64,000 bases of DNA from Streptomyces lavendulae subsp. lavendulae (GCF_002803845.1 NZ_CP024985.1:2914001-2978000); one strand, 5' to 3'; numbered from the stretch's first letter, positions 1 to 12,087 are shown. The notes: a model not told the origin generated them from the sequence alone. A program made the numbers and translations.

Positions 1-1927
1 CGAGGCCCTCGACCCGGACACCGCGGCCTGGGTCCGCGCCTACGTCGACGGGGTCAACGCCGGCCTCGCCGAAGGCGCCGCCCGCGACGACCGGTTCGCG
101 CGCACCGGCCACACCCCCACGCCCTGGGAGCCCTGGGTACCGCTGTCGATCTGGATCGGCACCCACATCCTCTTCGCGGGCTTCGCCACCAAGCTCTGGC
201 GCGAGCGCGTGGCCCGCGCCCTGGGTCCCGGGGCCGCCACCCTCTTCGCGACGGACGGGCCGGGCACCGCGGGCAGCAACGGCTGGCTGGTCCCGCGCGA
301 GCGGACCGCCACCGGCGCGGCGATCATCGCGGGCGACCCGCACCGGTTCATCGAGGACCCCGGCGTCTACCAGCAGATACGCCTGGCCTGCCCCGAGTTC
401 GACGTCCTCGGCCTGGCGGTCCCCGGCGTCCCCGGGCTCGGCCACTTCGGGCACACGGGCGGCGTCGCCTGGGCGATCACCAACGCCATGGCCGACTACC
501 AGGACCTCTACGTCGAGCGGCTCAGGAACACGGCCGACGGGGACGGGGTGGAGGCCCTCGGCCCGGACGGCACCTGGGAGCCGGTGACCCGGCACACGGA
601 GACCGTCACCGTTGCCGGGGGCCCGGACGTGGAGGTCGAGGTCCTGGAGACCCGCCGCGGCCCGGTGATCATCCGCCCGGCCGACGAGGACGCCCCGGAC
701 CTCGTGGACGCCGAGGACGCCGAGGACACCGAGTACGCCCCGGCCGCCACCGGCGCCCCCACAGACGCCCCGAACACCGCGGCCGCCCCCGACGCCCCCC
801 AGACCCTCTCCCTCCGCTACCCGCCCCGCGTCCGCGCGGACCTCGGCTTCGCCGCCCTGCCCGCCCTGCTCCGCGCCCGCACCGTCGCCGACGTCGACCG
901 CGCCCTCGACGGCTGGGCCGAGCCCGTCAACGTCGTCCACGCCGCCGACACCGAGGGCGGCCTCCTGCACCGCGTCGCGGGCGCCGTCCCGCTGCGCGAC
1001 CCCGCCAACCGGCTCCGCCCGGTGCCCGCCTGGGAGCCGCGGCACGCCTGGCAGGGCTGGACGGCGGCCCCCGCCGAGCCGGTGCAGGGCTTCGCCGTCA
1101 TGGCGAACGCGCGCGGCATCGCCTCCCCCCTCGGCGTGGAGTTCGCGCCCCCGCACCGCGCCAACCGCATCCGCGCGCTGCTCAGCGGCTCGACGGACTG
1201 GACGCCCGGCGCGATGGCCGACGTACACCGGGACACGCACCTCGCGTCGGCCGAGCCCCTGCTCGCCCTGCTTCCCGCGCTCGACTCCCTCTCCCCGGCC
1301 GCCGAGAAGCTGCGGGCCCGACTGCTCGCGTGGGACCGGCACATGGAGGCCGACAGCACCGACGCCACCGTCTTCTCGGCCCTGCGCACCGCGACCGTAC
1401 GCCGTCTCGCGGCGGACCCGGTCTTCGCGGGGCTGGCCGGGGCCCCGGCCGGCCCCGACGTGTTCCACCCGTGGCTGTACCTGGTCCCGCGCGTCGGCTA
1501 CGCCCTGGAGAGGCTGCTCACCACCACCCTGCTGCCCGCCCTGGACCGGGCGGCGCACGTCCGCGCCGCCCTGGAGGAGACGGCCGCCGCGGACCTCCCC
1601 GACACCCCCTGGTCGGAGGTGCACGTCCTCGCCCCGTGGCAGGCGGTCCCCGACCCGCAGGCGCAGTGGCCCGGCCTCGGCGGCGACCACGACTGCGTCA
1701 ACGCCACCTCCTCCGTCCCCGGGTTCACCGACCGCACCGCCCGCGCCTCCGCGGCCCGCTACGTCTGGGACCTGGCCGAGCGCGAGAACAGCCTCTGGGC
1801 CGTCCCCCTGGGCGCGGACGGCGTCACCGGCTCCCCCCACCACCGCGACCAGCTCCCGCTCTGGGCCGACTGCGCCCTCGTCCCGGTCGTCACCGACTGG
1901 ACCCGTCTGACCAAGGAAACCGCATGA
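1..1927 (+). CDS. Penicillin acylase family protein, 5' partial
   Basis: The gene is open from the first base in the frame that ends at 1927, so its start lies outside the window. The product resembles Ntn-hydrolases of the penicillin/cephalosporin acylase family, which cleave acyl-amide bonds after self-processing into two chains. The family's beta-chain start is seen as GSNGW, with the candidate nucleophile Ser codon at 275-277, followed about 16 residues later by the typical GDPHRF. A low-complexity Asp/Ala/Pro insert lies around bases 700-800. The stop overlaps the next gene (ATGA at 1924-1927), so the two are translationally coupled. Coupling to a siderophore-type acetyltransferase recalls PvdQ, the acylase that deacylates pyoverdine precursors. 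The substrate cannot be told from sequence. Confidence 0.88.
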   Translation, partial: EALDPDTAAWVRAYVDGVNAGLAEGAARDDRFARTGHTPTPWEPWVPLSIWIGTHILFAGFATKLWRERVARALGPGAATLFATDGPGTAGSNGWLVPRERTATGAAIIAGDPHRFIEDPGVYQQIRLACPEFDVLGLAVPGVPGLGHFGHTGGVAWAITNAMADYQDLYVERLRNTADGDGVEALGPDGTWEPVTRHTETVTVAGGPDVEVEVLETRRGPVIIRPADEDAPDLVDAEDAEDTEYAPAATGAPTDAPNTAAAPDAPQTLSLRYPPRVRADLGFAALPALLRARTVADVDRALDGWAEPVNVVHAADTEGGLLHRVAGAVPLRDPANRLRPVPAWEPRHAWQGWTAAPAEPVQGFAVMANARGIASPLGVEFAPPHRANRIRALLSGSTDWTPGAMADVHRDTHLASAEPLLALLPALDSLSPAAEKLRARLLAWDRHMEADSTDATVFSALRTATVRRLAADPVFAGLAGAPAGPDVFHPWLYLVPRVGYALERLLTTTLLPALDRAAHVRAALEETAAADLPDTPWSEVHVLAPWQAVPDPQAQWPGLGGDHDCVNATSSVPGFTDRTARASAARYVWDLAERENSLWAVPLGADGVTGSPHHRDQLPLWADCALVPVVTDWTRLTKETA

Positions 1928-2514
1928 TCAGCACCCGTACCCCCGTCCACACCCGCACCGTCGAGGGCTTCGGCACGATCACCATCACCCCCGTGGACCC
2001 CGCCGCCGACTCCGCGCTGATCCACAGCTGGGTCACCGAGGAGCGCGCCCGCTTCTGGGGCATGAACGGGGCCGGCCGCGAGCTGGTGCAGGAGATCTAC
2101 GAGGACGTGGACCGCCGCACCACCCACCACGCCTTCATGGTCGGCCTCGACGGCGAGCCGGTGGCGCTGTTCCAGACGTACGACTGCGCCGAGGACCGGG
2201 TCAGCGAGTGCTACGAGGTCCGGCCCGGGGACGTCGGCGTGCACCTGCTGATCGGCCCCAGCGGCGGCGCGGCCCGGCACGGCTTCACGGGGACCCTGAT
2301 CGAGGCCTTCCTCGCCTACCTGTTCTCCGACGGGGGCGCCCGCCGGGTGGTCGCCGAGCCGGACGCCCGCAACGCCAAGGCCATCTCCCTGCTGGAGCGC
2401 TCCGGCTTCGTACTCGGTCCGGAGGTGGAGCTCCCGGAGGTCGACCTCCCCGAGGTCTTCCTCCCGGCCAAGCCCGCCCGCCTGGCCTTCCTCGGCCGGG
2501 AGGCCGCTCACTGA
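1924..2514 (+). CDS. GNAT acetyltransferase, siderophore type (IucB/AlcB/RhbD-like)
   Basis: The 196-residue product matches the Acetyltransf_8 group of GNAT enzymes, which acylate hydroxylamine or amine side chains in siderophore assembly. Family landmarks are the N-terminal ERARFWGMNG segment and the later ARRVVAEPDARNAKAISLLE followed by GF, the acetyl-CoA binding region near the C terminus. The ATG overlaps the stop of the acylase gene by four bases, so they form one operon. The substrate (hydroxyornithine, hydroxylysine, cadaverine or another amine) is unknown because the upstream genes are not in the window. An aminoglycoside-type N-acetyltransferase is an alternative, but the FWGM motif favours the siderophore group. 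Confidence 0.85.
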   Translation: MISTRTPVHTRTVEGFGTITITPVDPAADSALIHSWVTEERARFWGMNGAGRELVQEIYEDVDRRTTHHAFMVGLDGEPVALFQTYDCAEDRVSECYEVRPGDVGVHLLIGPSGGAARHGFTGTLIEAFLAYLFSDGGARRVVAEPDARNAKAISLLERSGFVLGPEVELPEVDLPEVFLPAKPARLAFLGREAAH

Positions 2515-2539
2515 GCGACCGCGCCGCGGCAGAACGGCG

Positions 2540-2577
2540 GAGGGGCCGCGCCCGGGAGATCCCGGGCGCGGCCCCTC
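2540..2577. terminator. Strong bidirectional terminator hairpin
   Basis: A perfect 17-bp GC-rich stem with a 4-nt loop (AGAT) lies between the acetyltransferase gene (plus) and gatB (minus). It is placed to end both convergent transcripts. No clear T-run follows, as is common in Streptomyces. Confidence 0.8.
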
Positions 2578-2600
2578 GCGTTGGGCGGTGATCCGCCGGC

Positions 2601-4115
2601 TCAGCCCTCGGAGACGCCCAGGCGCTCCAGGATGAGCTCCTTGACGCGGGCCGCGTCGGCCTGGCCGCGGGTGGTCTTCATGACCGCGCCGACCAGGGCG
2701 CCCACGGCCGCGACCTTGCCGCCGCGGATCTTGTCCGCGATGGCCGCGTTGCCCGCGATGGCCTCGTCCACGGCCGCGCCGAGCGCGCCCTCGTCCGAGA
2801 CGACCTTCAGGCCTCGCTTCTCGACGACCTCGTCCGGGGTGCCCTCGCCGGCGAGGACGCCCTCGATGACCTGGCGGGCCAGCTTGTCGTTCAGGTCGCC
2901 GGCCGCGACCAGGGCCGCGACCCGGGCCACCTGGGCCGGGGTGATCGGCAGCTCGTCGACGACGACGCCCTGCTCGTTGGCGTTGCGGGCCAGCTCGCCC
3001 ATCCACCACTTGCGGGCGGCGGTCGAGTCGGCGCCGGCCTCGATGGTGGCGACGATGGAGTCCACCGCGCCCGCGTTGAGGATCGACTGCATGTCGTGCT
3101 CGTTCACGCCCCACTCCTCGCGGAGGCGGTTGCGGCGCACGCGCGGCATCTCGGGCAGGCCGCCGCGCAGCTCCTCGACCCAGTCACGGGCCGGGGCGAC
3201 GGGGACGAGGTCGGGCTCCGGGAAGTACCGGTAGTCCTCGGCGTTGTCCTTGATGCGGCCGGCCGTGGTGGAGCCGTCCTCCTCGTGGAAGTGCCGGGTC
3301 TCCTGCACGATCGAGCCGCCGGACGACAGCACGGCCGCGTGGCGCTGGATCTCGAAGCGCGCCGCACGCTCGACGGAGCGCAGCGAGTTGACGTTCTTCG
3401 TCTCCGAGCGGGTGCCGAATTCCTTCGTCCCGTTCGGGCGCAGCGACAGGTTCACGTCGCAGCGCATCTGGCCCTTGTCCATGCGGGCCTCGGAGACGCC
3501 GAGCGCCTTGATGACCTCGCGCAGCTCGGCCACGTACGCCTTGGCGACCTCGGGGGCGCGCTCGCCCGCGCCCTCGATCGGCTTGGTGACGATCTCGATG
3601 AGCGGGATGCCGGCGCGGTTGTAGTCCAGCAGGGAGTGGGACGCGCCGTGGATGCGGCCGGTGGCACCGCCGACGTGCAGCGACTTGCCGGTGTCCTCCT
3701 CCATGTGGGCGCGCTCGATCTCCACGCGGAAGATCTCGCCGTCCTCCAGCTGTACGTCGAGGAAGCCGTTGAAGGCGATCGGCTCGTCGTACTGGGAGGT
3801 CTGGAAGTTCTTCGGCATGTCCGGGTAGAAGTAGTTCTTCCGGGCGAAGCGGCACCACTCGGCGATCTCGCAGTTCAGCGCGAGACCGATCTTGATGGCC
3901 GACTCGACGCCGATCGCGTTGACGACCGGGAGCGAGCCGGGCAGACCGAGGCAGGTGGGGCAGGTCTGCGAGTTGGGCTCGGCGCCCAGCTCGGTGGAAC
4001 AGCCGCAGAACATCTTGGTCTTGGTGCCGAGCTCGACATGGACCTCAAGGCCCATGACGGGGTCGTACGACGCGAGGGCGTCTTCGTACGACAGCAGTTC
4101 GGTGAAGGTGGTCAC
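2601..4115 (-). CDS. gatB: Asp-tRNA(Asn)/Glu-tRNA(Gln) amidotransferase subunit B
   Basis: GatB of the GatCAB complex (504 residues, normal length). It binds mischarged Glu-tRNA(Gln) or Asp-tRNA(Asn), phosphorylates the acyl group with ATP and receives ammonia from GatA. The N terminus carries the family signature [20 protein letters not shown] and the zinc-site pattern CGCS...CPTC (about residues 37-54). The C-terminal part is the helical YqeY-like tRNA-binding tail. The start is GTG, with AGGGA about nine bases upstream. It is the last gene of gatC-gatA-small gene-gatB, reading away from gatC. Confidence 0.98.
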   Translation of the reverse strand: MTTFTELLSYEDALASYDPVMGLEVHVELGTKTKMFCGCSTELGAEPNSQTCPTCLGLPGSLPVVNAIGVESAIKIGLALNCEIAEWCRFARKNYFYPDMPKNFQTSQYDEPIAFNGFLDVQLEDGEIFRVEIERAHMEEDTGKSLHVGGATGRIHGASHSLLDYNRAGIPLIEIVTKPIEGAGERAPEVAKAYVAELREVIKALGVSEARMDKGQMRCDVNLSLRPNGTKEFGTRSETKNVNSLRSVERAARFEIQRHAAVLSSGGSIVQETRHFHEEDGSTTAGRIKDNAEDYRYFPEPDLVPVAPARDWVEELRGGLPEMPRVRRNRLREEWGVNEHDMQSILNAGAVDSIVATIEAGADSTAARKWWMGELARNANEQGVVVDELPITPAQVARVAALVAAGDLNDKLARQVIEGVLAGEGTPDEVVEKRGLKVVSDEGALGAAVDEAIAGNAAIADKIRGGKVAAVGALVGAVMKTTRGQADAARVKELILERLGVSEG

Positions 4116-4131
4116 GGTGAAACTTTCCCTC

Positions 4132-4377
4132 TCAGCCCAGCAGGACGTCGTCGTCGCCCAGGCGCTTCAGCTCGCGGTACAGGATCGCGAGACCGGTGAC
4201 GATGGCGGCGGCGGACACGACGGCGTCGACCAGCTTCAGCGTGTCGTGCTCGGTGCGGGCCTTGCGGGCCTGCTTGATCACGCTGATGGCACCGAAGGCG
4301 GTGGTGCCGATCGACAGGTACGTACCGGACTTGGACTTCTTGAAGCCCTTGGCCTTGGACAGCGCACTCGAACTCAC
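4132..4377 (-). CDS. Small conserved membrane protein between gatA and gatB
   Basis: An 81-residue protein of unknown function. Its GTG start overlaps the gatA stop (GTGA at 4374-4377) and it ends 16 bp before gatB, so it is cotranscribed with the amidotransferase. Two hydrophobic stretches are visible: [14 protein letters not shown] (about residues 22-35) and [19 protein letters not shown] (about 49-67). They are separated by a basic/acidic segment, which suggests two membrane helices or a hairpin. From memory, a gene of this size sits at the same place in other Streptomyces. Nothing in it links it to the amidotransferase reaction. Confidence 0.8.
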   Translation of the reverse strand: MSSSALSKAKGFKKSKSGTYLSIGTTAFGAISVIKQARKARTEHDTLKLVDAVVSAAAIVTGLAILYRELKRLGDDDVLLG

Positions 4378-5867
4378 AGCGACGGTGCCTCCTCAAGCAG
4401 CGGGTGCCCCCAGCGCTCGACGAAGGCGGCCTCGACGGCGGCACCGACCTTGTACAGCCGGTCGTCCTTCATCGCGGGGGCGATGATCTGCAGTCCGACC
4501 GGGAGACCGTCCTCCGGGGCCAGGCCGCAGGGGAGCGACATGGCGGAGTTGCCGGCCAGGTTGGTCGGGATGGTGCACAGGTCCGCGAGGTACATCGCCA
4601 GCGGGTCGTCGGTGCGCTCACCGATGGCGAAGGCGGTGGTCGGGGTCGTCGGGGAGACGATCACGTCGACCTGCTCGAAGGACTTCTCGAAGTCCTTGGT
4701 GATGAGCGTGCGGACCTTCTGGGCGGAACCGTAGTACGCGTCGTAGTAGCCGGAGCTGAGCGCGTACGTGCCGAGGATGATGCGGCGCTTGACCTCGTCG
4801 CCGAAGCCGGCCTCGCGGGTCAGGGCGGTGACGTCCTCGGCGGACTTGGTGCCGTCGTCGCCGACGCGCAGGCCGTAGCGCATGGCGTCGAAGCGGGCGA
4901 GGTTCGAGGAGCACTCGGACGGCGCGATCAGGTAGTACGCGGCCATCGCGAGGTCGAACGACGGGCAGTCCAGCTCGACGATCTCGGCGCCGAGCTCCTT
5001 GAGGAGCTCCACCGACTCGTTGAAGCGCTGGACGACGCCGGCCTGGTAGCCCTCGCCGGCGAACTGCTTGACCACACCGACGCGCATGCCGGCGACGGAG
5101 CCGTTGCGGGCCGCCTCGACGACCGGCGGTACCGGGGCGTCGATGGAGGTGGAGTCGAGCGGGTCGTGGCCGGCGATGACCTCGTGGAGCAGGGCCGCGT
5201 CCAGGACCGTACGGGCGCAGGGTCCGCCCTGGTCGAGGGAGGAGGAGAAGGCCACCATGCCGTAGCGGGAGACGCCGCCGTAGGTGGGCTTGACGCCGAC
5301 GGTGCCGGTGACGGCGGCGGGCTGGCGGATGGAACCGCCGGTGTCCGTGCCGATGGCGAGCGGGGCCTGGAACGCAGCGAGGGCCGCGGCGCTGCCGCCG
5401 CCGGAGCCGCCGGGGATCCGGGTGAGGTCCCAGGGGTTGCCGGTGGGGCCGTAGGCGCTGTTCTCGGTGGAGGACCCCATGGCGAACTCGTCCATGTTGG
5501 TCTTGCCGAGGATGACGACGTCGGCTTCCTTCAGCTTGCGCGTCAGGGTGGCGTCGTAGGGCGGGATCCAGCCTTCGAGGATCTTCGAACCGACGGTGGT
5601 CGGGACCCCGACGGTGGTGAAGATGTCCTTGAGCGCGAGCGGGACGCCGGCCAGCGGGCCGAGCTCCTCGCCGGCGGCCTTCTTGGCGTCGACGGCGCGG
5701 GCCTGCGCGAGGGCGCCCTCGCGGTCGACGTGCAGGAAGGCGTGGACCTTCTCGTCGGTCGCCTCGATCCGGGCCAGGTGGGCCTCGGTGACCTCGACGG
5801 CCGTGAGCTCGCCGGAGGCGATCTTCTCGGCGGTCTGCGCGGCCGTGAGCTTGATGATGTCGATCAT
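4374..5867 (-). CDS. gatA: Asp-tRNA(Asn)/Glu-tRNA(Gln) amidotransferase subunit A
   Basis: GatA, the amidase subunit (497 residues), which releases ammonia from glutamine for transfer in GatB. The amidase signature is intact. The catalytic Lys lies in PLALKDIF (about residue 79), and the Ser-cisSer-Lys triad is completed in the Gly/Ser-rich stretch [13 protein letters not shown] and in [13 protein letters not shown]. The ATG start lies 5 bp after the gatC stop. The gene overlaps the downstream small gene by four bases. It is essential in organisms that lack GlnRS/AsnRS, as actinobacteria generally do for glutamine. Confidence 0.98.
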   Translation of the reverse strand: MIDIIKLTAAQTAEKIASGELTAVEVTEAHLARIEATDEKVHAFLHVDREGALAQARAVDAKKAAGEELGPLAGVPLALKDIFTTVGVPTTVGSKILEGWIPPYDATLTRKLKEADVVILGKTNMDEFAMGSSTENSAYGPTGNPWDLTRIPGGSGGGSAAALAAFQAPLAIGTDTGGSIRQPAAVTGTVGVKPTYGGVSRYGMVAFSSSLDQGGPCARTVLDAALLHEVIAGHDPLDSTSIDAPVPPVVEAARNGSVAGMRVGVVKQFAGEGYQAGVVQRFNESVELLKELGAEIVELDCPSFDLAMAAYYLIAPSECSSNLARFDAMRYGLRVGDDGTKSAEDVTALTREAGFGDEVKRRIILGTYALSSGYYDAYYGSAQKVRTLITKDFEKSFEQVDVIVSPTTPTTAFAIGERTDDPLAMYLADLCTIPTNLAGNSAMSLPCGLAPEDGLPVGLQIIAPAMKDDRLYKVGAAVEAAFVERWGHPLLEEAPSL

Positions 5868-5872
5868 GACTG

Positions 5873-6169
5873 TTAGTCCTCCCCCAGGATCTGCGGCACC
5901 TTGAAACGCTGCTGCTCCTGGGCGGGAGCGCCGGAAAGCGCCTGCTCGGGGGTGAGCGACGGACGGACCTCGTCCGCGCGCATGACGTTCGTCAGCGGCA
6001 GCGGGTGGGAGGTCGGCGGGACGTCTTGGTCGGCGACCTCGGAAACGCGGGCGACCGCGCCGATGATGTCGTCGAGCTGTCCTGCGAAGTGGTCGAGCTC
6101 TTCGCTCTTCAGCTCCAGACGCGCCAGCCGAGCGAGGTGGGCGACCTCCTCGCGCGTGATGCCAGGCAT
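5873..6169 (-). CDS. gatC: Asp-tRNA(Asn)/Glu-tRNA(Gln) amidotransferase subunit C
   Basis: GatC (98 residues), the small chaperone-like subunit that wraps GatA and GatB. It begins [20 protein letters not shown], the standard GatC N terminus, and keeps the conserved [12 protein letters not shown] segment. An in-frame start 15 codons upstream (6214) would add residues that family members lack, so the ATG at 6169 is preferred. It is the first gene of the gatCAB operon. Confidence 0.95.
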   Translation of the reverse strand: MPGITREEVAHLARLARLELKSEELDHFAGQLDDIIGAVARVSEVADQDVPPTSHPLPLTNVMRADEVRPSLTPEQALSGAPAQEQQRFKVPQILGED

Positions 6170-6205
6170 GCAGCGATCCTCTGGGGGTGGTGAGTGTGTA
6201 GGTTT

Positions 6206-6228
6206 CGGGCCCAATCCTATGGGGCCCG
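6206..6228 (-). promoter_or_regulatory. Inverted repeat and possible -10 element upstream of gatC
   Basis: A 7-bp perfect inverted repeat (CGGGCCC / GGGCCCG) flanks a spacer that reads TAGGAT on the minus strand, a good match to a streptomycete HrdB -10 hexamer. The site lies about 40 bp upstream of gatC and also just downstream of the preceding minus-strand gene. It may therefore be a promoter for gatCAB, the terminator of the upstream gene, or both. No convincing -35 box was seen. Confidence 0.35.
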
Positions 6229-6266
6229 GCCCCGACCCACTAAACGGTTACCCCCGGACCCCCGCG

Positions 6267-8483
6267 TCAGGAGGCGGAACCGGTCGGCGTCTCCGACGTG
6301 GCGGCGGCCGCGGCGGCGAGTTCCGCCGTGATGTCTGCCGGGCGGCGCCAGCCGCGTTCACCGCGCGCCAGGAGCCAGGCCGTCGCCTCCTGGGGCGGCA
6401 TGGCGGCGGCGACCAGCCATCCCTGGACGGCGTCGCAGCCCAGGTCCCGCAGGCGTTCCCAGGTCTCGTCGTCCTCCACTCCCTCGGCGACGACCAGCAG
6501 CCCGAGGGAGTGCGCCAGGTCGACGGTGCAGCGCACGATCTCCGCGTCCTGCGCGTCCACCGCCAGGCGGGCCACGAAGGAGCGGTCGATCTTCAGCTCG
6601 CTGACCGGGAGCCGGCGCAGGTGCACGAGCGAGGAGTAGCCGGTGCCGAAGTCGTCCAGGGACATCTTCACGCCGTGGCCGGTCAGCCCGGCCATGGTGT
6701 CGGCCGCCCGCTGGGGGTCCTCCAGCAGCACGTGCTCCGTTATCTCCAGCTGGAGGCCGCTCGCCGGGACCCCGTGCCGGGCCAGGCGCGCCGCGACCGC
6801 TCCGGCGAAGCCCGGGGTGTGGACGTCACGCGGTGAGACGTTGACGGCGACCGGGACCTTCAGGCCCTGCGCCCGCCAGCGCGCGACCTGCGCGAGGGCG
6901 GTCTCCAGGACGTACTCCGTCAGGTGCGGCATCAGCCCGGAGGTCTCGGCGATCGCGATGAACTCGTCGGGCGAGACCCTGCCCCGCTCCGGGTGCACCC
7001 AGCGGACGAGCGCCTCCAGCCCCGCCACCTGCCCGTCGAAGCGGACCTTCGGCTGGTAGTGGAGTTCCACCTCGCCGGCGTCCAGGGCCCGCCGCAGGTC
7101 GCCGAGGAGGCCGAGCCGGTCGGGGGTGTTGCTGTCGCGCTTGGACTCGTACACCTCCACGCCGGTGCGGTCGCGCTTGGCCTGGTACATGGCGACGTCG
7201 GCCCGCCGCAGCAGCCCCTCCGCGTCCAGCGCGTGGTCGGGGAAGACGGCGAGGCCGGCGCTGGCCTCCAGGACGAGGGTGAGGCCGTCCAGGTCGAGCG
7301 GGGAGCTGAGCTCGGCGACCAGGTGGCGGGCGACCCGCTGGGCGCTGGTGGTGGAGTCCGCGAAGGGCAGCAGCACGGCGAACTCGTCGCCGCCGAGCCG
7401 GGCCGCCTCGGCGTCGGGCGGGAGGGCCTGGCGCAGCCGGTCGGCGATCTGGAGCAGCAGCCGGTCCCCCGCCAGGTGGCCGAGGGTGTCGTTGACGGCG
7501 CGGAAGCGGTCCAGGTCGATCAGCACCAGGGCCGAGCGGGTGCCCAGCCGTTCGGCCTCGTCCAGCGCGGACCAGGCCCGCTCCAGCAGCCACTGCCGGT
7601 TCGGCAGCCCGGTCAGCGGGTCGCGCAGCTGCTCCTCGGCGCGGGCCCGCGCGATCCACAGGGTGGAGTCGAGGGCGATGAGCGGTACGGCGAACAGCGG
7701 CAGCAGCACCGGCTGGGTGCTGGCCACCACGCAGATCAGCGGGGCGATGCCGAGCAGGGCCGCGGCGACGAGCGCCTGCCGGATCAGGGCGGTACGGGCC
7801 ACGGTGGGCAGCCCGCCGCCGCGCGGGGTCAGCGCGAACCACAGCAGGACCCGGGTGACGAGCAGGTAGGAGACGGCCACCAGGACCACCTCGGGGACGG
7901 CCGCGAGGTCCCAGGTGGTGGGCGACCAGGGCGCCCCGACGGTCGGGGCGTCGCCGAAGGCGGCCAGGACGAGGGCCCCGGCGCCGATACCGAGGATGTC
8001 GACGGAGCCGTGCAGCAGGCCCTGGCGCCAGCGGTGCCGGCGGGCCGCCCCGACCAGGGAGACCACCGCGAGCGAGACGAGTCCGGCCGGGATCCAGCCG
8101 TAGAGGATGAGCACGCCGAGGGTGAGGGCCGCGCCCGATCCGGTGCCGCCCCACCAGCGGTCCCGGCCCAGCGCCACGAGGTGGCCGACGATGATGCCCG
8201 TGAGCAGGGCCAGCGCCCAGCCGACGGTGCCCCCGGGGAAGAGTGCCTGACGGTCGGTCAGTGCCAGGGCGATGCCGCCGAGGAGCACGACGGCGGACAG
8301 GCCCACGACGACGAGGGGCAGCACGGTGCGACCCCGCTCCTGCCCCGTCCCGCCGCCCGGTCCGCTGTCGAGGGCACGGGTCTCCGGTGTCCTGGCTCCC
8401 AGGACACCGAGCCGGCCCGCCCGCATGGGCGGGATGTCCCCGCCGAATTCAGGTGACGGGTCGGCGCTTTCGGTGGGTTTCAT
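6267..8483 (-). CDS. rmdB: Membrane GGDEF/EAL c-di-GMP enzyme (RmdB-like)
   Basis: A 738-residue membrane protein with several hydrophobic helices in the first ~270 residues, then a GGDEF domain with an intact GGDEF motif (about residues 364-368) and an EAL domain with an intact EAL motif (about 490-492). It could therefore make and degrade c-di-GMP. By domain order and its place next to ligA and gatCAB it matches RmdB of Streptomyces coelicolor, known as a c-di-GMP phosphodiesterase affecting colony development (recalled, not searched). The ATG at 8483 is chosen because GAGAGGGA precedes it. An in-frame GTG at 8519 lacks a comparable ribosome site. It is probably monocistronic. Confidence 0.9.
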   Translation of the reverse strand: MKPTESADPSPEFGGDIPPMRAGRLGVLGARTPETRALDSGPGGGTGQERGRTVLPLVVVGLSAVVLLGGIALALTDRQALFPGGTVGWALALLTGIIVGHLVALGRDRWWGGTGSGAALTLGVLILYGWIPAGLVSLAVVSLVGAARRHRWRQGLLHGSVDILGIGAGALVLAAFGDAPTVGAPWSPTTWDLAAVPEVVLVAVSYLLVTRVLLWFALTPRGGGLPTVARTALIRQALVAAALLGIAPLICVVASTQPVLLPLFAVPLIALDSTLWIARARAEEQLRDPLTGLPNRQWLLERAWSALDEAERLGTRSALVLIDLDRFRAVNDTLGHLAGDRLLLQIADRLRQALPPDAEAARLGGDEFAVLLPFADSTTSAQRVARHLVAELSSPLDLDGLTLVLEASAGLAVFPDHALDAEGLLRRADVAMYQAKRDRTGVEVYESKRDSNTPDRLGLLGDLRRALDAGEVELHYQPKVRFDGQVAGLEALVRWVHPERGRVSPDEFIAIAETSGLMPHLTEYVLETALAQVARWRAQGLKVPVAVNVSPRDVHTPGFAGAVAARLARHGVPASGLQLEITEHVLLEDPQRAADTMAGLTGHGVKMSLDDFGTGYSSLVHLRRLPVSELKIDRSFVARLAVDAQDAEIVRCTVDLAHSLGLLVVAEGVEDDETWERLRDLGCDAVQGWLVAAAMPPQEATAWLLARGERGWRRPADITAELAAAAAATSETPTGSAS

Positions 8484-8868
8484 GCCCGTCCCTCTCACAG
8501 CCGGCGATGCCGATGTCACGCGATGGCCCCGATGTCATGCCATCACGGCCGGAAGCGCATCAGGCAGCCGTGCACGACAGGCGCACCCCACAACAGTAGG
8601 ACGCGAGAGGCTCCCAGGGGCAGCTGTCGGCGGTGGTTGCCCGAATGCGACCCAGCCATCCTCATCAGTACGGTATCCGCCGAACGGGTGAGTTTGGACC
8701 AGGACCCCCGGCTCACCCATCCGATGATCCGACAGCTCACCGCCCCACGACCAGCCCTGTACCGGCCGTTTACCACCGGACCCCGCGCCGGGCGTGCGCC
8801 CGCCCGTACGGACGCACGCCACGCATCCGATCGCCTTCGCCACTCCCCGCGGGGGACTCCCGTACGGG
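8484..8868. other. Intergenic region between ligA and the GGDEF/EAL gene
   Basis: About 385 bp without a convincing gene. The ligA-proximal part holds hairpins (8791-8820) and a Pyr-rich stretch. The part nearest 8483 should contain the promoter of the GGDEF/EAL gene. I found no clear BldD-type palindrome and no RNA gene. Open frames crossing it on both strands lack ribosome sites and family resemblance. Confidence 0.6.
8791..8820 (-). terminator. Hairpin downstream of ligA
   Basis: An 8-bp perfect inverted repeat (GGCGTGCG / CGCACGCC) encloses a further pairable core, about 50 bp past the ligA stop on the minus strand. A likely transcription terminator for ligA. Confidence 0.5.
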
Positions 8869-11103
<2,235 letters not shown>

Positions 11104-12087
11104 TCACTCAGGGTTGTCGGCGAGCGACCTCGCCGCCCTGACGCAATGGGCCTGCACCGCGCGGGCGTACGCGGGCGAGGCGCCCGCCAGACCGCACGAG
11201 GGGGTGACCACGACGGACTCGGCGAGAGTCCCCGGAGCCAGCCCCAGCCTGCGCCAGAGCTTCCTGACACCCATGACGCTACCGCCCGGGTCCGACAACG
11301 GGCCGTCGGTGCCCGGCACCACTCCGGCGAAGAGTTTCACACCGTCTTCGACGGCCTCCCCGATGGCGTCGTCCTCGCGCTCGGTGAGCAAGGAGAAATC
11401 GAACGACACGCCCGTGGCGCCCGCCCGGCGCAGCAGGCCGAAGGGGACCTCGGGGGCGCAGGAGTGCACGATCACCTCCCCGTCGTGGACGGCGAACAGC
11501 TCCCGCAGGGCGGATTCGACGACCTGCCGGTCGACGGCCCGGTAGGTGCGGTAGCCGCTGGCGGAGCGGACCCGGCCGAGCAGGACGGCGGTGAGCGAGG
11601 GCTCGTCGTACTGGAGGACGATCTCGGCGCCGGGGATCCGCTTGCGCACGTCGGCCAGGTGGCCGCGCAGGCCCTCGGCGAGGGATCCGGCGAGGTCCCG
11701 GCAGGCGCCGGGGTCCTGGAGCAGGGCCTCGCCGCCGTGCAGCTCCAGCGCGGCGGCCAGGGTCCACGGCCCGACGGCCTGGACCTTGAGCTTGCCGGTG
11801 TACCCCTGGGTGAACTCCTCCAGGGCGTCGAGGTCCTCGCCGAGCCAGGAGCGGGCGCGGCGGGTGTCGCGGCCCGGCCGGTCGCTGATCCGCCAGCCGC
11901 TCGGCTCCACGTGGGCGTACAGGTCGACGAGGAGGCCGAGGGAGCGGCCGATCATGTCCGCGCCGGGTCCGCGGGCGGGCAGCTCGGCGAGGTAGGGGAA
12001 CTCCTCGAAGGACCCGGTGACGGTCTTGGCGGCCTCGCGGGCGTCGCCGCCGGGCAGCGAGCCGACGCCGGTGGCGCTCGCGGTCAT
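11104..12087 (-). CDS. MetE-like (cobalamin-independent methionine synthase C-terminal domain) protein
   Basis: A 327-residue protein equivalent to the C-terminal (catalytic, zinc-binding) half of cobalamin-independent methionine synthase only. It begins GVGSLPGGDAREA, typical of the short actinobacterial 'methionine synthase' proteins. Likely zinc ligands are His/Cys in VIVHSCAPEV (near residue 225) and Cys in VVTPSCGLAG (near the C terminus). Without the N-terminal folate domain it may use another methyl donor, so a full MetE role is uncertain. Its ATG overlaps the stop of the upstream SDR gene (ATGA), so the two are translationally coupled. Confidence 0.88.
   Translation of the reverse strand: MTASATGVGSLPGGDAREAAKTVTGSFEEFPYLAELPARGPGADMIGRSLGLLVDLYAHVEPSGWRISDRPGRDTRRARSWLGEDLDALEEFTQGYTGKLKVQAVGPWTLAAALELHGGEALLQDPGACRDLAGSLAEGLRGHLADVRKRIPGAEIVLQYDEPSLTAVLLGRVRSASGYRTYRAVDRQVVESALRELFAVHDGEVIVHSCAPEVPFGLLRRAGATGVSFDFSLLTEREDDAIGEAVEDGVKLFAGVVPGTDGPLSDPGGSVMGVRKLWRRLGLAPGTLAESVVVTPSCGLAGASPAYARAVQAHCVRAARSLADNPE

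Noticed and set aside
6267..8483. Degenerate (inactive) GGDEF or EAL domain
   Set aside because: Both motifs read as intact GGDEF and EAL, so no loss of activity can be claimed from sequence.
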